Source: Acidimicrobiales bacterium (GTDB taxonomy: Bacteria > Actinomycetota > Acidimicrobiia > Acidimicrobiales > Poriferisodalaceae). Taken from it: 64,000 bases of DNA. Within the stretch, counting starts at the first letter, position 1; each line of letters starts with the position of its first letter. The translations under genes and the position numbers were made by a program. Location: NCBI GenBank assembly GCA_041394185.1, contig JAWKIQ010000001.1, positions 496,001 to 560,000 of the forward strand. The letters are read 5' to 3'. Under the pieces are notes generated by a model. It saw only the letters and a program-made list of their open reading frames with translations. It was not told where the DNA came from and ran no database searches. Below, piece after piece: positions 7,259 through 18,478 of this stretch.

Positions 7259-8181
7259 TCAGGCCGCCGGGTTTGGTGGTTTGGCCCTCGGTTTCTGTTT
7301 TCGTGGTGGTGGTTTGGTCCATTGTTCGATGATGGTGCCGTGGGCGTCTTGGAGTTGCCACTGGTCCGGTGTGTGGCCCATGACGAGCCGTGCGTTCATG
7401 GCGTGGAGCCGGTCGTGATGATGTGGGCATAGCAGCGCGAGGTTGTCGAGGTTGGTGGTTCCGCCGTGTTCGCGGTGGTGTAGGTGGTGGGCTTCGCAGT
7501 GTGTGGCTTCGGTGTTGCAGTGCCGCCACCGGCATGTGCTGTCGCGGATGGCCAGGGCCAGTTTCTGTGTTGGCGTGGCGTACTCGACGTCGTACGCCAG
7601 ATCCAGGAGTTCTCGGCTGGCTCGTTGGTACCAGCCGTTGATCTGGGCCCTGCACAGCATCGATCGTGCGATGGATGCGGGTATTTGGGTTCCGTCGACG
7701 GTGTAGGCCGATCCGTCGGGTTTGTCGAGTTGCCCTGGTCTCGTCCGCGGATTGGCCCATGGCTTCTAAGAGCAGGCGGGCTTTGGTGTCGTCGGGTAGG
7801 TTGGCGTTGGTCAGGTAGTCGGCTTGTTCGGAGTTGATGTCTGCCGCTTCCAACGCCTCTGCGACATCGGGATTGGCAGTCAGTCGCTGTGACCTGGCTT
7901 CGGCCTCACGTTGGGCCTTACGCCGACGGAGCAGGCGGCCCAGGAACCGGCTTGGAACCACCCTCCGACTCCTTGCCCTTGCGATTGGCGGCACGCTGAC
8001 GGGCCTTGGCCAACGCGCTCAACAATCGAGCCTCGTGGCCATCCAAACGGGCACGCACACGACGAACACCACCAAGCTCGGCCTCGAGCCCGGCGACATC
8101 CATCACTGCTAGTTCGCCGGCGCCGCTGAGCACCACCCGCACCTCTGTCACGCCACAAACCCTAAACAGGGGGTAGGACAC
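7259..8181 (-). pseudogene. Decayed DUF222/HNH endonuclease (13E12 repeat family) gene
   Basis: Three pieces of one protein lie in different frames on the minus strand. The N-terminal piece (from 8181) has DVAGLEAELGGVRRVRARL. The middle piece (about 7930-7740) has EAEARSQRLTANPDVAEAL and SEQADYLTNAN from DUF222. The C-terminal piece (about 7735-7259) holds a good HNH domain, CRWRHCNTEATHCEAHHL then GGTTNLDNLALLCPHHH. Frame changes fall near 7960 and 7735. The roughly 150-200 residues that normally separate the DUF222 start from the HNH domain are missing, so sequencing error alone does not explain it. The family is multi-copy and mobile in actinobacteria. The 89 bp from 8182 to 8270 hold nothing recognisable. 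Confidence 0.75.
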
Positions 8182-8270
8182 TCAACCCAAGCGCACTCAG
8201 CAGCGGCGCAAGAAACCGCAGTTGTCGCTAAGAGCCGGACGAAAACCCACAGGCGCCAGAGCAGTTGCGG

Positions 8271-10592
<2,322 letters not shown>

Positions 10593-10660
10593 TTGGACCC
10601 CTCCCTTGCCTTTGCAGGCGCCTTGGGAGGTTAGCGGCCGAGGTGTCTCTGAGAAATCTG

Positions 10661-10691
10661 TTGCATCGTGAATGCTAACGACATATCGTTA
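10661..10691 (+). promoter_or_regulatory. Candidate padR promoter with overlapping 16-bp inverted-repeat operator
   Basis: TTGCAT (10661-10666) and TATCGT (10684-10689) are spaced 17 bp and could be -35 and -10 boxes. The perfect inverted repeat TAACGA-CATA-TCGTTA covers 10676-10691 and overlaps the -10. It lies in the 150-bp divergent gap between the PPDK-like gene and padR, the expected place for PadR autoregulation and for control of its neighbour. The rest of the gap shows only the two ribosome sites. Confidence 0.55.
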
Positions 10692-10742
10692 CAGTCGAAA
10701 GACAGCAGCCGATATCCGGCTGCGCTGAACCAAGGAGTGTCG

Positions 10743-11297
10743 ATGCATTCGACTGAGAGAACAGAAGGCGGCCGCTACGGTCGCGGCAGACGAGGATCTA
10801 GAAGGGGAGCGGGCATGGTCGGCGAAGGGCACAAGAGGGGACCTCACGGCGGCAGGCGTCGCATGCGCCGAGGTGCCCTGGCCGAGAGCGCTTTGGTGTT
10901 GCTGGCCCAGCGAGACATGCACGGCTACGAGCTGATCTCCGAGATCGAGGAACGCACGCAGGGTCGGTGGCGGCCCAGCGCCGGCACGGTGTATCCGGCG
11001 TTGGCTCGTCTGGAGGAAAAGGGGTTGGTGGTCGGCACAGACTCGCCGGACGGCAAGCGCCAGTACTCGCTGACCGAGGCCGGCCGCGAGCGTGTGTCCA
11101 ACCGCGACCCCGACGCTCCGGCGCCATGGGACGAGTTCGGCGAGATGAGGGTAGGCGGCGACCTCAGGAGTGCCGTTGCCGAGATCGCCGGCCAAGCCAG
11201 GCAGATCGGACGCTTTGGCACCGAAGACCAGCGCAAGGCTGCAGTGGAAGTGCTGGACAAGGCCAAGGCCGAGCTCTACCGGATACTGGCTGGCTGA
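10743..11297 (+). CDS. PadR-family transcriptional regulator
   Basis: Predicted 184-residue DNA-binding protein. A basic, glycine-rich N-terminal tail of about 40 residues (GGRYGRGRRGSRRGAG) precedes a PadR winged helix: ALAESALVLLAQRDMHGYEL, then GTVYPALARLEEKGLV and GKRQYSLTEAGRERV. The C-terminal 70 residues are helical and probably dimerise. ATG at 10743 is preferred over 10668 because AAGGAG lies just upstream and the inverted-repeat operator then falls in untranslated DNA. PadR proteins usually repress themselves and neighbours and release DNA on ligand binding. The sulfatase gene follows 16 bp downstream and may be in the same transcript; the divergent PPDK-like gene is another likely target. 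Confidence 0.85.
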   Translation: MHSTERTEGGRYGRGRRGSRRGAGMVGEGHKRGPHGGRRRMRRGALAESALVLLAQRDMHGYELISEIEERTQGRWRPSAGTVYPALARLEEKGLVVGTDSPDGKRQYSLTEAGRERVSNRDPDAPAPWDEFGEMRVGGDLRSAVAEIAGQARQIGRFGTEDQRKAAVEVLDKAKAELYRILAG

Positions 11298-11313
11298 GCG
11301 CTAGTTTCGGGGG

Positions 11314-12984
11314 GTGGATTCGAGCACCCGGCCCAATTTCGTCATCGTCGTCGCCGACCAACTGCGAGCCGATGCGGTTGGCGCCTTTGGCTCGAAGACC
11401 GCCAGCACGCCGAACTACGACGCATTGGCGCAGCGTGGATCCAAGTTCACCAACGCGTTCGTGCAGCACACGGTGTGCTCGCCCAGCCGGGCGTCGTTTC
11501 TTACCGGCTGGTACCCCCACGTTCGGGGCCACCGCAGCCTCACCCATCTGCTGCGCCCCGAAGACCCGAACCTATTGAAGACACTGAAGACAGCCGGCTA
11601 TCACGTCGTCCACGCAGGCGCCCGTGGCGACACGTGGGCGCCGGGGGCGACTGAGGCCAGCTGCGACCAGTACGGCTGGGACGAGCCGCCCAAGATGGGT
11701 GCAGACAAGTCACGGCTGACTCCAGACGACCCGATGTCGCGTGCTTTCTACGTGGGGTTGTCGGAGCAGCCGTACGACTTCGACGAGGCATGCACCGTCA
11801 CCGCCGAGCGCTGGTTGCAGAACCGTCCCACCGACAAGCCATGGGTGTTGTATGCACCGCTGATCTTCCCGCACTGCCCGTTTGCGGTGACCGAACCATG
11901 GTTCTCGATGCACGACCGCACGAACGTCGGCCCCAGAAGGCCGCCGGTGGTGACCGGGCACGAACCCGCGTACATGGCGAACCTTCGCCGCCTCTATGGC
12001 ACCGATCGCCTCAGCGACCAGCAATGGGCCGAGATCGCCGCGACCTACCACGGAATGGTCTCGCGCTTCGACTCGCACCTCGGCCGGATCGTCGACGCGG
12101 TCGGCGACGCCCTGAGCAACACGGTCGTGGTGGTGTTCAGTGACCACGGCGAGTACCTGGGCGACTACGACCTGATCGAGAAGTGGCCTTCGGGAATGCA
12201 CGATTGTCTAGCCCGAGATCCGCTGGTGATGGCCGGCCCGGGAATACCCCAGGGCCGCACCGTCGACGACATGGTCGAGCTGATCGACATCGTGCCAACG
12301 ATCTACGAGCTGGCCGGGGTCGAGCCCGACTACTCACACTTCGGCCGCAGCCTTTTGCCGGTACTGGCAGACCCCGACGTCGGCCATCGGCAGTTCGCTT
12401 TCACCGAGGGAGGTTTCCTGGTCGAAGAAGAGCCCCTCTTGGAGAGGCCGGCGTTTCCCTACGACCTGAAAGGGCAGGCACAGCACGAGAGCCCGCACGA
12501 TGTCGGCAAGGCGGTGTGCATCAGGTCCAGGGAGTGGACCTATGTGTGGCGCCTGTACGAGCCGCCCGAGCTGTACGACAGAACCAACGATCCCGACGAG
12601 CTGCACAATCTCGCCGGGCTGGCCCAGCACGCTGAGGTCGAGGCCGAGCTGCTGGCCCAGCTGATGCGCTGGCTGGTGGCCACCGGCGACGTGTTGCCAT
12701 GGCAAGCCGATCCCCGGTTCCCGCGCGCGATTTGCCGACGCCGGGGTCTGGAATGGTCAGCTAACCGGGCGTTCCAGCGTCGCTCAGTGCCAAGTCGCCG
12801 GCGGTCACGATGTCTTCGACCGCCGATTGCAGAGCCGAAGCGATGTCGGCTGCCAGCACTGCGATTGCGTCGTCGACACCGGCGCGGGCCGACACCACCC
12901 CGGGCTCGGCACGTCCGAAGGTCGCTCCGGCCTTGCGGAACAGCGCCCGCGATCCACGATTCTCGGCCAGGAAGATTCCGGTGA
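11314..12984 (+). CDS. Sulfatase (formylglycine type); C-terminal end probably altered by a frameshift
   Basis: Alkaline-phosphatase-superfamily sulfatase that hydrolyses sulfate esters. The N-terminus NFVIVVADQLRADAVGAFG carries the metal-binding Asp. The signature CSPSRASFLTGW contains the Cys converted to formylglycine. VVVVFSDHGEYLGDYDLIEKW supplies the remaining metal and sulfate ligands. GTG at 11314 starts the homology. As sequenced, the frame runs to 12984, but the last about 85 codons are Arg-rich and antisense to the Pat gene. One extra base in the CCCC run near 12711 would give a stop at 12762-12764 and a 483-residue protein. No signal peptide is seen. No sulfatase-maturing enzyme lies in the window. 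Confidence 0.82.
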   Translation: MDSSTRPNFVIVVADQLRADAVGAFGSKTASTPNYDALAQRGSKFTNAFVQHTVCSPSRASFLTGWYPHVRGHRSLTHLLRPEDPNLLKTLKTAGYHVVHAGARGDTWAPGATEASCDQYGWDEPPKMGADKSRLTPDDPMSRAFYVGLSEQPYDFDEACTVTAERWLQNRPTDKPWVLYAPLIFPHCPFAVTEPWFSMHDRTNVGPRRPPVVTGHEPAYMANLRRLYGTDRLSDQQWAEIAATYHGMVSRFDSHLGRIVDAVGDALSNTVVVVFSDHGEYLGDYDLIEKWPSGMHDCLARDPLVMAGPGIPQGRTVDDMVELIDIVPTIYELAGVEPDYSHFGRSLLPVLADPDVGHRQFAFTEGGFLVEEEPLLERPAFPYDLKGQAQHESPHDVGKAVCIRSREWTYVWRLYEPPELYDRTNDPDELHNLAGLAQHAEVEAELLAQLMRWLVATGDVLPWQADPRFPRAICRRRGLEWSANRAFQRRSVPSRRRSRCLRPPIAEPKRCRLPALRLRRRHRRGPTPPRARHVRRSLRPCGTAPAIHDSRPGRFR

Positions 12985-13753
12985 TCGTGTCGATGCCCGC
13001 CGACTTGGCCGCCACCGCGATGGCGCCGACCATCAAGGTGCCCACGCCGCGTCCGCGCCAGGCCTCGTCGGTGGCAAACGCGATTTCGGCCTCGTCGTGG
13101 TCGTCCTTGTCTCGTATGTAGCGGACGATGCCAACGCCGGTGCCGTCGGCGTTGACGCAAACCCACGCGAAGTGATCGACGAAGTCGATGTCGACCAGAT
13201 AGTCGAGGACCTTTTCGCTGGGTTGGGCCGGGGTGAAGAACCTCAGCAGCAGAGTCTGCGCAGAAGCTTCGCGAACGGCCTTGTGGTGCATCTCTCGGTC
13301 GGTCGGCAACAGCGGCCGCAGCCACACCGATGTTCCGTCCTTGAGCTGGGCCTGAACTGGGCGAAGGTTCTGTGCGAAGCGCCTGCTGACCAGGTCCTGA
13401 ATCCGCTCGTGCAGTTCGCGGTTGGCCAGCATCGCCTCGAAGGCGTCGGCGTCTCCGGTCAGAACGTCGAGGTCGGTCTCGGCGACAACGGTTGAAGATC
13501 GGCGGCCGGTCAGCAGCCCGAGCTCGCCGACAATGTCGCCACGCTGCAGGGTTGCGACCTCACGTCGGGTGTCACCAGCCTCTACCTCGACTCGAGCTCG
13601 ACCCCCCAAGACGATCGCGAAGAAGTCTGCGGGGTCGTCGGTCGACATCAAGGCGTCGCCGGCCGGTACCCGCGCTGGTGTGAGCCGTTGTTCGATCGGC
13701 CCTATCTGAGCGGCCTCGACACCAGCGAACAGCGGAAGCTCTCGAAGCTCCAT
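12761..13753 (-). CDS. cNMP-binding domain / GNAT acetyltransferase fusion (Pat-type protein lysine acetyltransferase)
   Basis: Predicted 330-residue cytoplasmic protein with the layout of mycobacterial Pat (M. tuberculosis Rv0998, 333 residues). Residues about 8-130 are a cyclic-nucleotide-binding domain with GDIVGELGLLTGRRSSTVVA, where the GELGLL-x-RR segment forms the phosphate cassette. Residues about 155-300 are a GNAT domain: VWLRPLLPTDRE, VDHFAWVCVNADG and the acetyl-CoA loop DEAWRGRGVGTLMVG. In mycobacteria cAMP binding relieves autoinhibition and the enzyme acetylates acyl-CoA synthetases, lowering their activity. ATG at 13753 fits the homology start. The class III cyclase about 8 kb away is a possible cAMP source. 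Confidence 0.83.
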   Translation of the reverse strand: MELRELPLFAGVEAAQIGPIEQRLTPARVPAGDALMSTDDPADFFAIVLGGRARVEVEAGDTRREVATLQRGDIVGELGLLTGRRSSTVVAETDLDVLTGDADAFEAMLANRELHERIQDLVSRRFAQNLRPVQAQLKDGTSVWLRPLLPTDREMHHKAVREASAQTLLLRFFTPAQPSEKVLDYLVDIDFVDHFAWVCVNADGTGVGIVRYIRDKDDHDEAEIAFATDEAWRGRGVGTLMVGAIAVAAKSAGIDTITGIFLAENRGSRALFRKAGATFGRAEPGVVSARAGVDDAIAVLAADIASALQSAVEDIVTAGDLALSDAGTPG

Positions 13754-13847
13754 GCGGTCAACTATTGCACCCACCCGACGTTGTTGCCGCGATGGCCCGC
13801 TGTGCTCTACTTCACAGCGTCGGGGCACGCGCTGAGCAGGGGGGCGG

Positions 13848-15092
13848 ATGGACATCACCACATTCGACACGGCAACACACGAAGAGCTGGGCCTGATGGT
13901 GGGCTTTCCACCCCCGCCCGACAAACGCGTCGACCGGTCCAACGGGTTGTGGATGGCGCCACACAACCGCTGGGCGTATCAGCACATGCGGCGGCTGCTG
14001 CCTTCGGCGGGTTGGCCCGCGTCGGACGACATTGTTCGTCTGAAGCGTCGCATCGATCCGCACCTCGACAGGATCGACGTGACCCGTGAAGACGGCACCA
14101 AGGCTGACTTCGAGACGTTCTTGCGCGAGACGTTCACCGACAGCCTCGTTGTGGTGCAAGGCGGCGATGTGGTGTTCGAGCGCTACATGAACTCGATGAA
14201 GCCGACGACACCGCACCAGATGATGTCGTGCACCAAGAGCTTCGTGGGGCTCTTCGCCCAGATGGCGATCGGGCGCGGCCAGGTGGGCGAATCCGACCGT
14301 GTCGGAGATCTGGTCAGCGAGCTGGGCGCGCCGTCGATGGGTGCGTTCTCCGAAGCGACGTTCGGTCAAGTGCTCGACATGACCAATTCGATGGCGTTCA
14401 ACGAGGACTACGTCGACCCGGCAGCCGACATTCACACCTACGTATCGGTGGTTGGGTTGGGTCCCGCCGTCGACGGTGGCGCTCCGACGGTCTATGACTA
14501 TCTGACAACCTTGGCGCCCGATCCGCAGGTGGGCCACGGCGAGGTGTTCCACTATCAGACACCAAAGACCGATGCTGCCAGCTGGGTCACCTGTCGCGTC
14601 ACCGGTCGTTCTCTGCTGGACGACCTGCATCAACTGTGGAGCGCGATCGGGGCCGATGGTGAGGCGTACATGCTGCTCGACAGCGCCGGCATGCCCGTTG
14701 CCGGTGGAGGCCTCAACGCAACCGCCGAAGATCTGGCCCGGTTCGGCTGGATGATGGCCAACGATGGCGAGATAGGCGGCCGTTCGGTTGTGGAGCCGCG
14801 AATCATCGACACGCTGCTGGCGGGCGGCTCGACCGAGGCGTTCCTTGCCGGCCCCGACGCCGTGGGATGTTTCGGCACGGGCGAATGGAGCTATCGGTCC
14901 AAGTGGTGGGTCCGCCACACCCCTGGGCGTGAGGCGATCTGCGCCATCGGCGTGAACGGTCAGTGGATCTACTGCGACCCGGCCCGGCGAATGGCCATCG
15001 TCAAGCAGAGCTCGCAACCCCTTGCCGCAGATCCGGTCTTCTACGACTACGAGATGAACGCCTTCGACGCCATCGCCGACGCTGTTGCCTGA
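13848..15092 (+). CDS. Serine hydrolase of the beta-lactamase family (class C-like)
   Basis: Predicted 414-residue beta-lactamase/transpeptidase-like hydrolase. The nucleophile motif SxxK is seen as SCTK in QMMSCTKSFVGLFAQ at about residue 125, and a Tyr-rich mid-region follows with PKTDAASWV. The extended N-terminal segment and the NSMAFNEDYVDP stretch resemble 6-aminohexanoate-dimer hydrolase-like and esterase members more than true antibiotic beta-lactamases. No signal peptide is seen, so the protein is likely cytoplasmic. ATG at 13848 follows GGGGGC. It is divergent from the Pat gene. Substrate, whether ester or amide, is unknown. Confidence 0.8.
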   Translation: MDITTFDTATHEELGLMVGFPPPPDKRVDRSNGLWMAPHNRWAYQHMRRLLPSAGWPASDDIVRLKRRIDPHLDRIDVTREDGTKADFETFLRETFTDSLVVVQGGDVVFERYMNSMKPTTPHQMMSCTKSFVGLFAQMAIGRGQVGESDRVGDLVSELGAPSMGAFSEATFGQVLDMTNSMAFNEDYVDPAADIHTYVSVVGLGPAVDGGAPTVYDYLTTLAPDPQVGHGEVFHYQTPKTDAASWVTCRVTGRSLLDDLHQLWSAIGADGEAYMLLDSAGMPVAGGGLNATAEDLARFGWMMANDGEIGGRSVVEPRIIDTLLAGGSTEAFLAGPDAVGCFGTGEWSYRSKWWVRHTPGREAICAIGVNGQWIYCDPARRMAIVKQSSQPLAADPVFYDYEMNAFDAIADAVA

Positions 15093-15140
15093 AACCTCGG
15101 GTTACCCATTCGAGAGGCCAAACGGCTAAAACCGATCTTC

Positions 15141-16334
15141 ATGCAGCAGGTCAGCCCAACCGTCCCGGCCCCACTCGAGGGTGTGAAGATCGTCGACATG
15201 GGCCAGGTGCTCGCCACCCCATTCGGTACCTACCTGATGGGACTACTCGGCGCCGAGGTCATCAAGATCGAATCGGCCAGCGGTGAGTTCATGAGACGCT
15301 CGACGCGTCTGGCATTCGCAACACAGAACGCAGGCAAGCGCCCCATCGTCGTGAACATGCGCGAACCCGGCGCCGCAGAGGTGGTGTTGCGGCTGATCGA
15401 GCAGGCCGACGTCTTCGTCGAGGGGTTCGCGCCGGGCACCGCCGACGCCATGGGCCTGTCGTGGGAGACCGTATCGGCTCGCAATCCCAACATCGTCTAT
15501 GGCTCGCTCAGCGCCTTTGGCGACGTCGGGCCGTACGGCGGTCGCCCCGGGTTCGACCACGTCGTGCAGGCGATGAGCGGCATCATGTACTCGACCGGCT
15601 TCGCCGACCATCCGCCCATCAAGGTCGGATCGCCATACCTCGATTATGGAGGTGGGCTGCTGCTGGCCTTCGGGCTGCTGGCCGGTGTGCTCGAACAACG
15701 CCGCACGGGCACTGGTGTTCACGTCGACGTGACCATGCTCGACGCAGGCCTGCTGTTCAATGCCAGCGGGCTGGTACGCACCGCCGAGACCAAGACCAGC
15801 CCGCCGCGCACCGGCAACGACGCCTTCAGCGGCGCGGTGGCTTCGGGGGCCTTCGAGACCACCGACGGTTTGTTGATGGTGGCTGCGAACAAGGCGCGCC
15901 ACCTGGTCGACCTGATGACCCTTCTGGACCTTCCCGATTTCGCCGACCCCGGCTTGACAGAGCCGGACGCAGACCCGGCGATGGTGGCGGCAGCCAAGGC
16001 GGCGATGGCTCAGCGCTTCTCCCAAAAGAGCGCGGCCGAGTGGGAGGAACTGCTGAACGCACGGGCCATCCCGGCCGGGAGGGTCCGCGACCTCGCCGAG
16101 GTGGTGGCCGAGGGTCACGCGGTGGCGCGGGGTCTGTTGCAGCCCGTTGTTGACCCACAAGATCCCGCAGCCAGGCCGTTGTTGCCCGCCGCCGGAGTGA
16201 AGCTGAACGGTGTCATGCCCGGCCCCACCGTGATGCCGCCGGGGATCGGCGGCGAGACCGACGCGGTCTTGTCCGAGCACGGTTTTGGCCCAGACGAGAT
16301 CGACGCGTTGCGCTCGGCCGGGGTCATCTTCTGA
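15141..16334 (+). CDS. Family III CoA-transferase (CaiB/BaiF)
   Basis: Predicted 397-residue CoA-transferase that moves CoA between carboxylic acids through aspartyl thioester intermediates. The N-terminus VKIVDMGQVLATPFGTYLMG and LGAEVIKIESASGEFMRR are typical. The catalytic Asp is the one in RPGFDHVVQAMSGIM at about residue 139. Length is standard. The crotonase gene follows 14 bp downstream on the same strand, which suggests joint activation and breakdown of an acyl-CoA. Donor and acceptor cannot be deduced. The 48 bp before it hold no clear promoter. Confidence 0.88.
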   Translation: MQQVSPTVPAPLEGVKIVDMGQVLATPFGTYLMGLLGAEVIKIESASGEFMRRSTRLAFATQNAGKRPIVVNMREPGAAEVVLRLIEQADVFVEGFAPGTADAMGLSWETVSARNPNIVYGSLSAFGDVGPYGGRPGFDHVVQAMSGIMYSTGFADHPPIKVGSPYLDYGGGLLLAFGLLAGVLEQRRTGTGVHVDVTMLDAGLLFNASGLVRTAETKTSPPRTGNDAFSGAVASGAFETTDGLLMVAANKARHLVDLMTLLDLPDFADPGLTEPDADPAMVAAAKAAMAQRFSQKSAAEWEELLNARAIPAGRVRDLAEVVAEGHAVARGLLQPVVDPQDPAARPLLPAAGVKLNGVMPGPTVMPPGIGGETDAVLSEHGFGPDEIDALRSAGVIF

Positions 16335-16348
16335 CGAAGGGTGGCTGA

Positions 16349-17005
16349 ATGGCCGACCATCAGGTCCTCATCGCGGAGAACGTAGGTTTCGGCGTCGAGG
16401 TCCTCAGCCTCAACCGACCCGACAAACGCAACGCGCTCAGCTCGACTCTGCGCCAAGCGTTGGTCGATCGGCTCGACGCCTTGTCGGTCGACGAAGACGT
16501 GAAAGCCGTGGTGATCACCGGCGCGGGCGACCACTTCTGTGCGGGCTTCGACCTGGACGAGTTGATGTCGTCCGACGCCCCAGACGCTGTCTTGGCCCAC
16601 GCCGACCGATATCACGCTGCGGTACACGAGTTCCCCAAACCGCTGATAGCGGCCATCGAGGGTGTGGCCGTGGCCGGCGGCATGGACCTCGCCGTCATGT
16701 GCGACTTGCGCGTTGGCACCACGCAGGTGCGCATGGGTCAACCACAGGTCAAGTTCGGGGTTCCGGCCGCTTATGACCTGCTGTGCACGGTGATGCGCAT
16801 GTCCGCAGCACGCGATCTGTGTTTGACCGGGCGCATCATCGAGTCAGACGAGGTGGTCTCGCATGGCCTGCTCGACAGGGTCGTGCCGCCTGGCGAAGCC
16901 CTGACCGTCGCCGTACAGCTGGCCCGCGAAATCGCCGGCGTCGCTGGTGCCGAGCCCATGAAGAGGGTTTTTGTCGATCATCAGCCGGCTCTGTTCGGGA
17001 GCTGA
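16349..17005 (+). CDS. Enoyl-CoA hydratase/isomerase (crotonase) family protein with altered catalytic glutamates
   Basis: Predicted 218-residue crotonase-fold protein, about 40 residues shorter than typical hydratases. The CoA-binding start VLSLNRPDKRNALSS, the oxyanion segment HFCAGFDLDEL and IAAIEGVAVAGGMDLAVMCD are clear. In hydratases the catalytic Glu144 lies in the PE(I/V) motif; here the matching segment is MGQPQVKFGV, with Gln. The region of the second Glu reads SAARDLCLTG, so the usual acid pair appears missing. It may therefore be an isomerase, hydrolase or other crotonase-family enzyme. It is probably co-transcribed with the CoA-transferase 14 bp upstream. Confidence 0.82.
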   Translation: MADHQVLIAENVGFGVEVLSLNRPDKRNALSSTLRQALVDRLDALSVDEDVKAVVITGAGDHFCAGFDLDELMSSDAPDAVLAHADRYHAAVHEFPKPLIAAIEGVAVAGGMDLAVMCDLRVGTTQVRMGQPQVKFGVPAAYDLLCTVMRMSAARDLCLTGRIIESDEVVSHGLLDRVVPPGEALTVAVQLAREIAGVAGAEPMKRVFVDHQPALFGS

Positions 17006-17055
17006 AGGCCCTTCGGCACTGGCTTCGTACGGGCCTCCAGCGGACAATCGAAGCC

Positions 17056-18441
17056 ATGAGTGCACCGATGTTGACCTTCGTCGGTGGGGCCGGGACGGTT
17101 ACTGGCTCCAAGGCCCTCGTCGAGATCGGCAATAGCCGAATCCTGGTCGATTGTGGCCTCTACCAAGGACGCAAGGAGCTGCGGGAGAAGAACTGGGAGC
17201 CTTTCCCTGCCGAACCCGCGAGCCTCGACGCCGTCGTGTTGACCCACGCCCATGTCGACCACTGCGGATATGTTCCACGCCTGGCCAGAGAGGGGTTCTC
17301 GGGCCCCGTTCTGTGCACACAAGGCACCGAGATGCTGGCACGAATCGTGCTGCCCGACAGCGGGCGCCTGCATGAAGAGGAAGCCGAATACGCCAACCGG
17401 GTCGGCTACTCGAAACACGCTCCGGCGCTGCCGCTGTACACCGAACAAGACGCTGTCGACTGCCTGCGGCAGTTTCGGTCGGTTCCCTACGATCATTCCG
17501 TGGCGCTAGTGCCGGGCGTCAGGGCCACGTGGCGTCACGCTGGGCACATTCTGGGTGCAGCAAGCCTGCGCATCGAGCTCGAGGATCATGAGACGTCGGT
17601 GGTGTTCAGCGGAGATCTCGGCCGCTCGACCCACCCATTGTTGTTGCCGCCTCACCCGATTGGCCGCGCCAACTTCGTCGTGGTCGAGTCGACCTATGGC
17701 GACGAGGAGCACGCCGATGTCGACCCCGAAGACGTTCTGGCCGAGGTGATATCCGAGGCGGCGCGTCGTGGTGGTGTGGTTGTGGTTCCGGCCTTCGCCG
17801 TCGACCGAACCGAGGTCGTCCTGTGGCACATCGATCGGCTGGTGGCCCAGGGCCGCATCCCCGAGCTGCCCGTCTATGTCGACAGTCCGATGGCGTCTCG
17901 GGCGTTGGACGTGTACCGGCGCGCGGTCGCAGAAGGATCGGAAGAGATCCGGCCTGCCATCGCCGGCTCCTCGCTGTTCTCGGCAATCGACGTCAGGGAA
18001 ACCCGCACCACCGACGAGTCCAAGGCGCTCAACTCCCTGCGAGGCCCGATGATCATCGTGTCGGCCTCTGGCATGGCGACGGGAGGCCGTGTCATCCACC
18101 ATCTCGCCAACCGCATCGGCGACGATCGAAACGCAGTGCTGTTGGTGGGGTTCCAGGCTCCGGGCACCCGAGGCGAGGCCCTGGTGCAGGGGGCTTCCAA
18201 GATCAAGATGTTCGGGCGCTATTTCGGTGTCAGGGCCCAGGTCGCGTCGGTCGACCTGTCGGCGCACGCCGACCGCAGCGAGTTGCTCGATTGGCTCGGC
18301 ACGGCGGCCGGCACGCCCCAGATGGTGTTCGTGAACCACGGCGAGCCAGCGGCGTCGCAGGCGCTGGCCGACGCCATCGAGACCACACTCGAGCTCGATG
18401 CCGTGGTGGCACGAACCGGCGAGCGCATCCGCATCGACTGA
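17056..18441 (+). CDS. MBL-fold/beta-CASP ribonuclease-like protein (CPSF73/Ysh1 type)
   Basis: Predicted 461-residue metallo-beta-lactamase protein with a beta-CASP insertion, the architecture of RNA-processing nucleases. GGAGTVTGSKALVEI starts the domain, LTHAHVDHCGYVPRL gives the zinc-binding HxHxDH, and VVFSGDLGRS and the late HADRSELLDWL supply further metal ligands. The beta-CASP and C-terminal motifs include VSASGMATGGRVIHHL and ARGEALVQ-like spacing. It probably cleaves RNA in the cytoplasm. ATG at 17056 is chosen because the open frame upstream overlaps the crotonase gene. The bacterial role of this subgroup, distinct from RNase J, is not established. Confidence 0.85.
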   Translation: MSAPMLTFVGGAGTVTGSKALVEIGNSRILVDCGLYQGRKELREKNWEPFPAEPASLDAVVLTHAHVDHCGYVPRLAREGFSGPVLCTQGTEMLARIVLPDSGRLHEEEAEYANRVGYSKHAPALPLYTEQDAVDCLRQFRSVPYDHSVALVPGVRATWRHAGHILGAASLRIELEDHETSVVFSGDLGRSTHPLLLPPHPIGRANFVVVESTYGDEEHADVDPEDVLAEVISEAARRGGVVVVPAFAVDRTEVVLWHIDRLVAQGRIPELPVYVDSPMASRALDVYRRAVAEGSEEIRPAIAGSSLFSAIDVRETRTTDESKALNSLRGPMIIVSASGMATGGRVIHHLANRIGDDRNAVLLVGFQAPGTRGEALVQGASKIKMFGRYFGVRAQVASVDLSAHADRSELLDWLGTAAGTPQMVFVNHGEPAASQALADAIETTLELDAVVARTGERIRID

Positions 18442-18478
18442 GCCTCGTAGCCCTTCGCCGGGAACGTAACGTGGACGG

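Noticed and set aside
7259..8181. HNH gene as an active homing endonuclease or part of a mobile element
   Set aside because: Frames are broken and the centre is missing; no flanking repeats or integrase genes were seen.
13812..15017. 401-codon minus-strand open frame
   Set aside because: Antisense of the serine hydrolase gene, with no recognisable domain.
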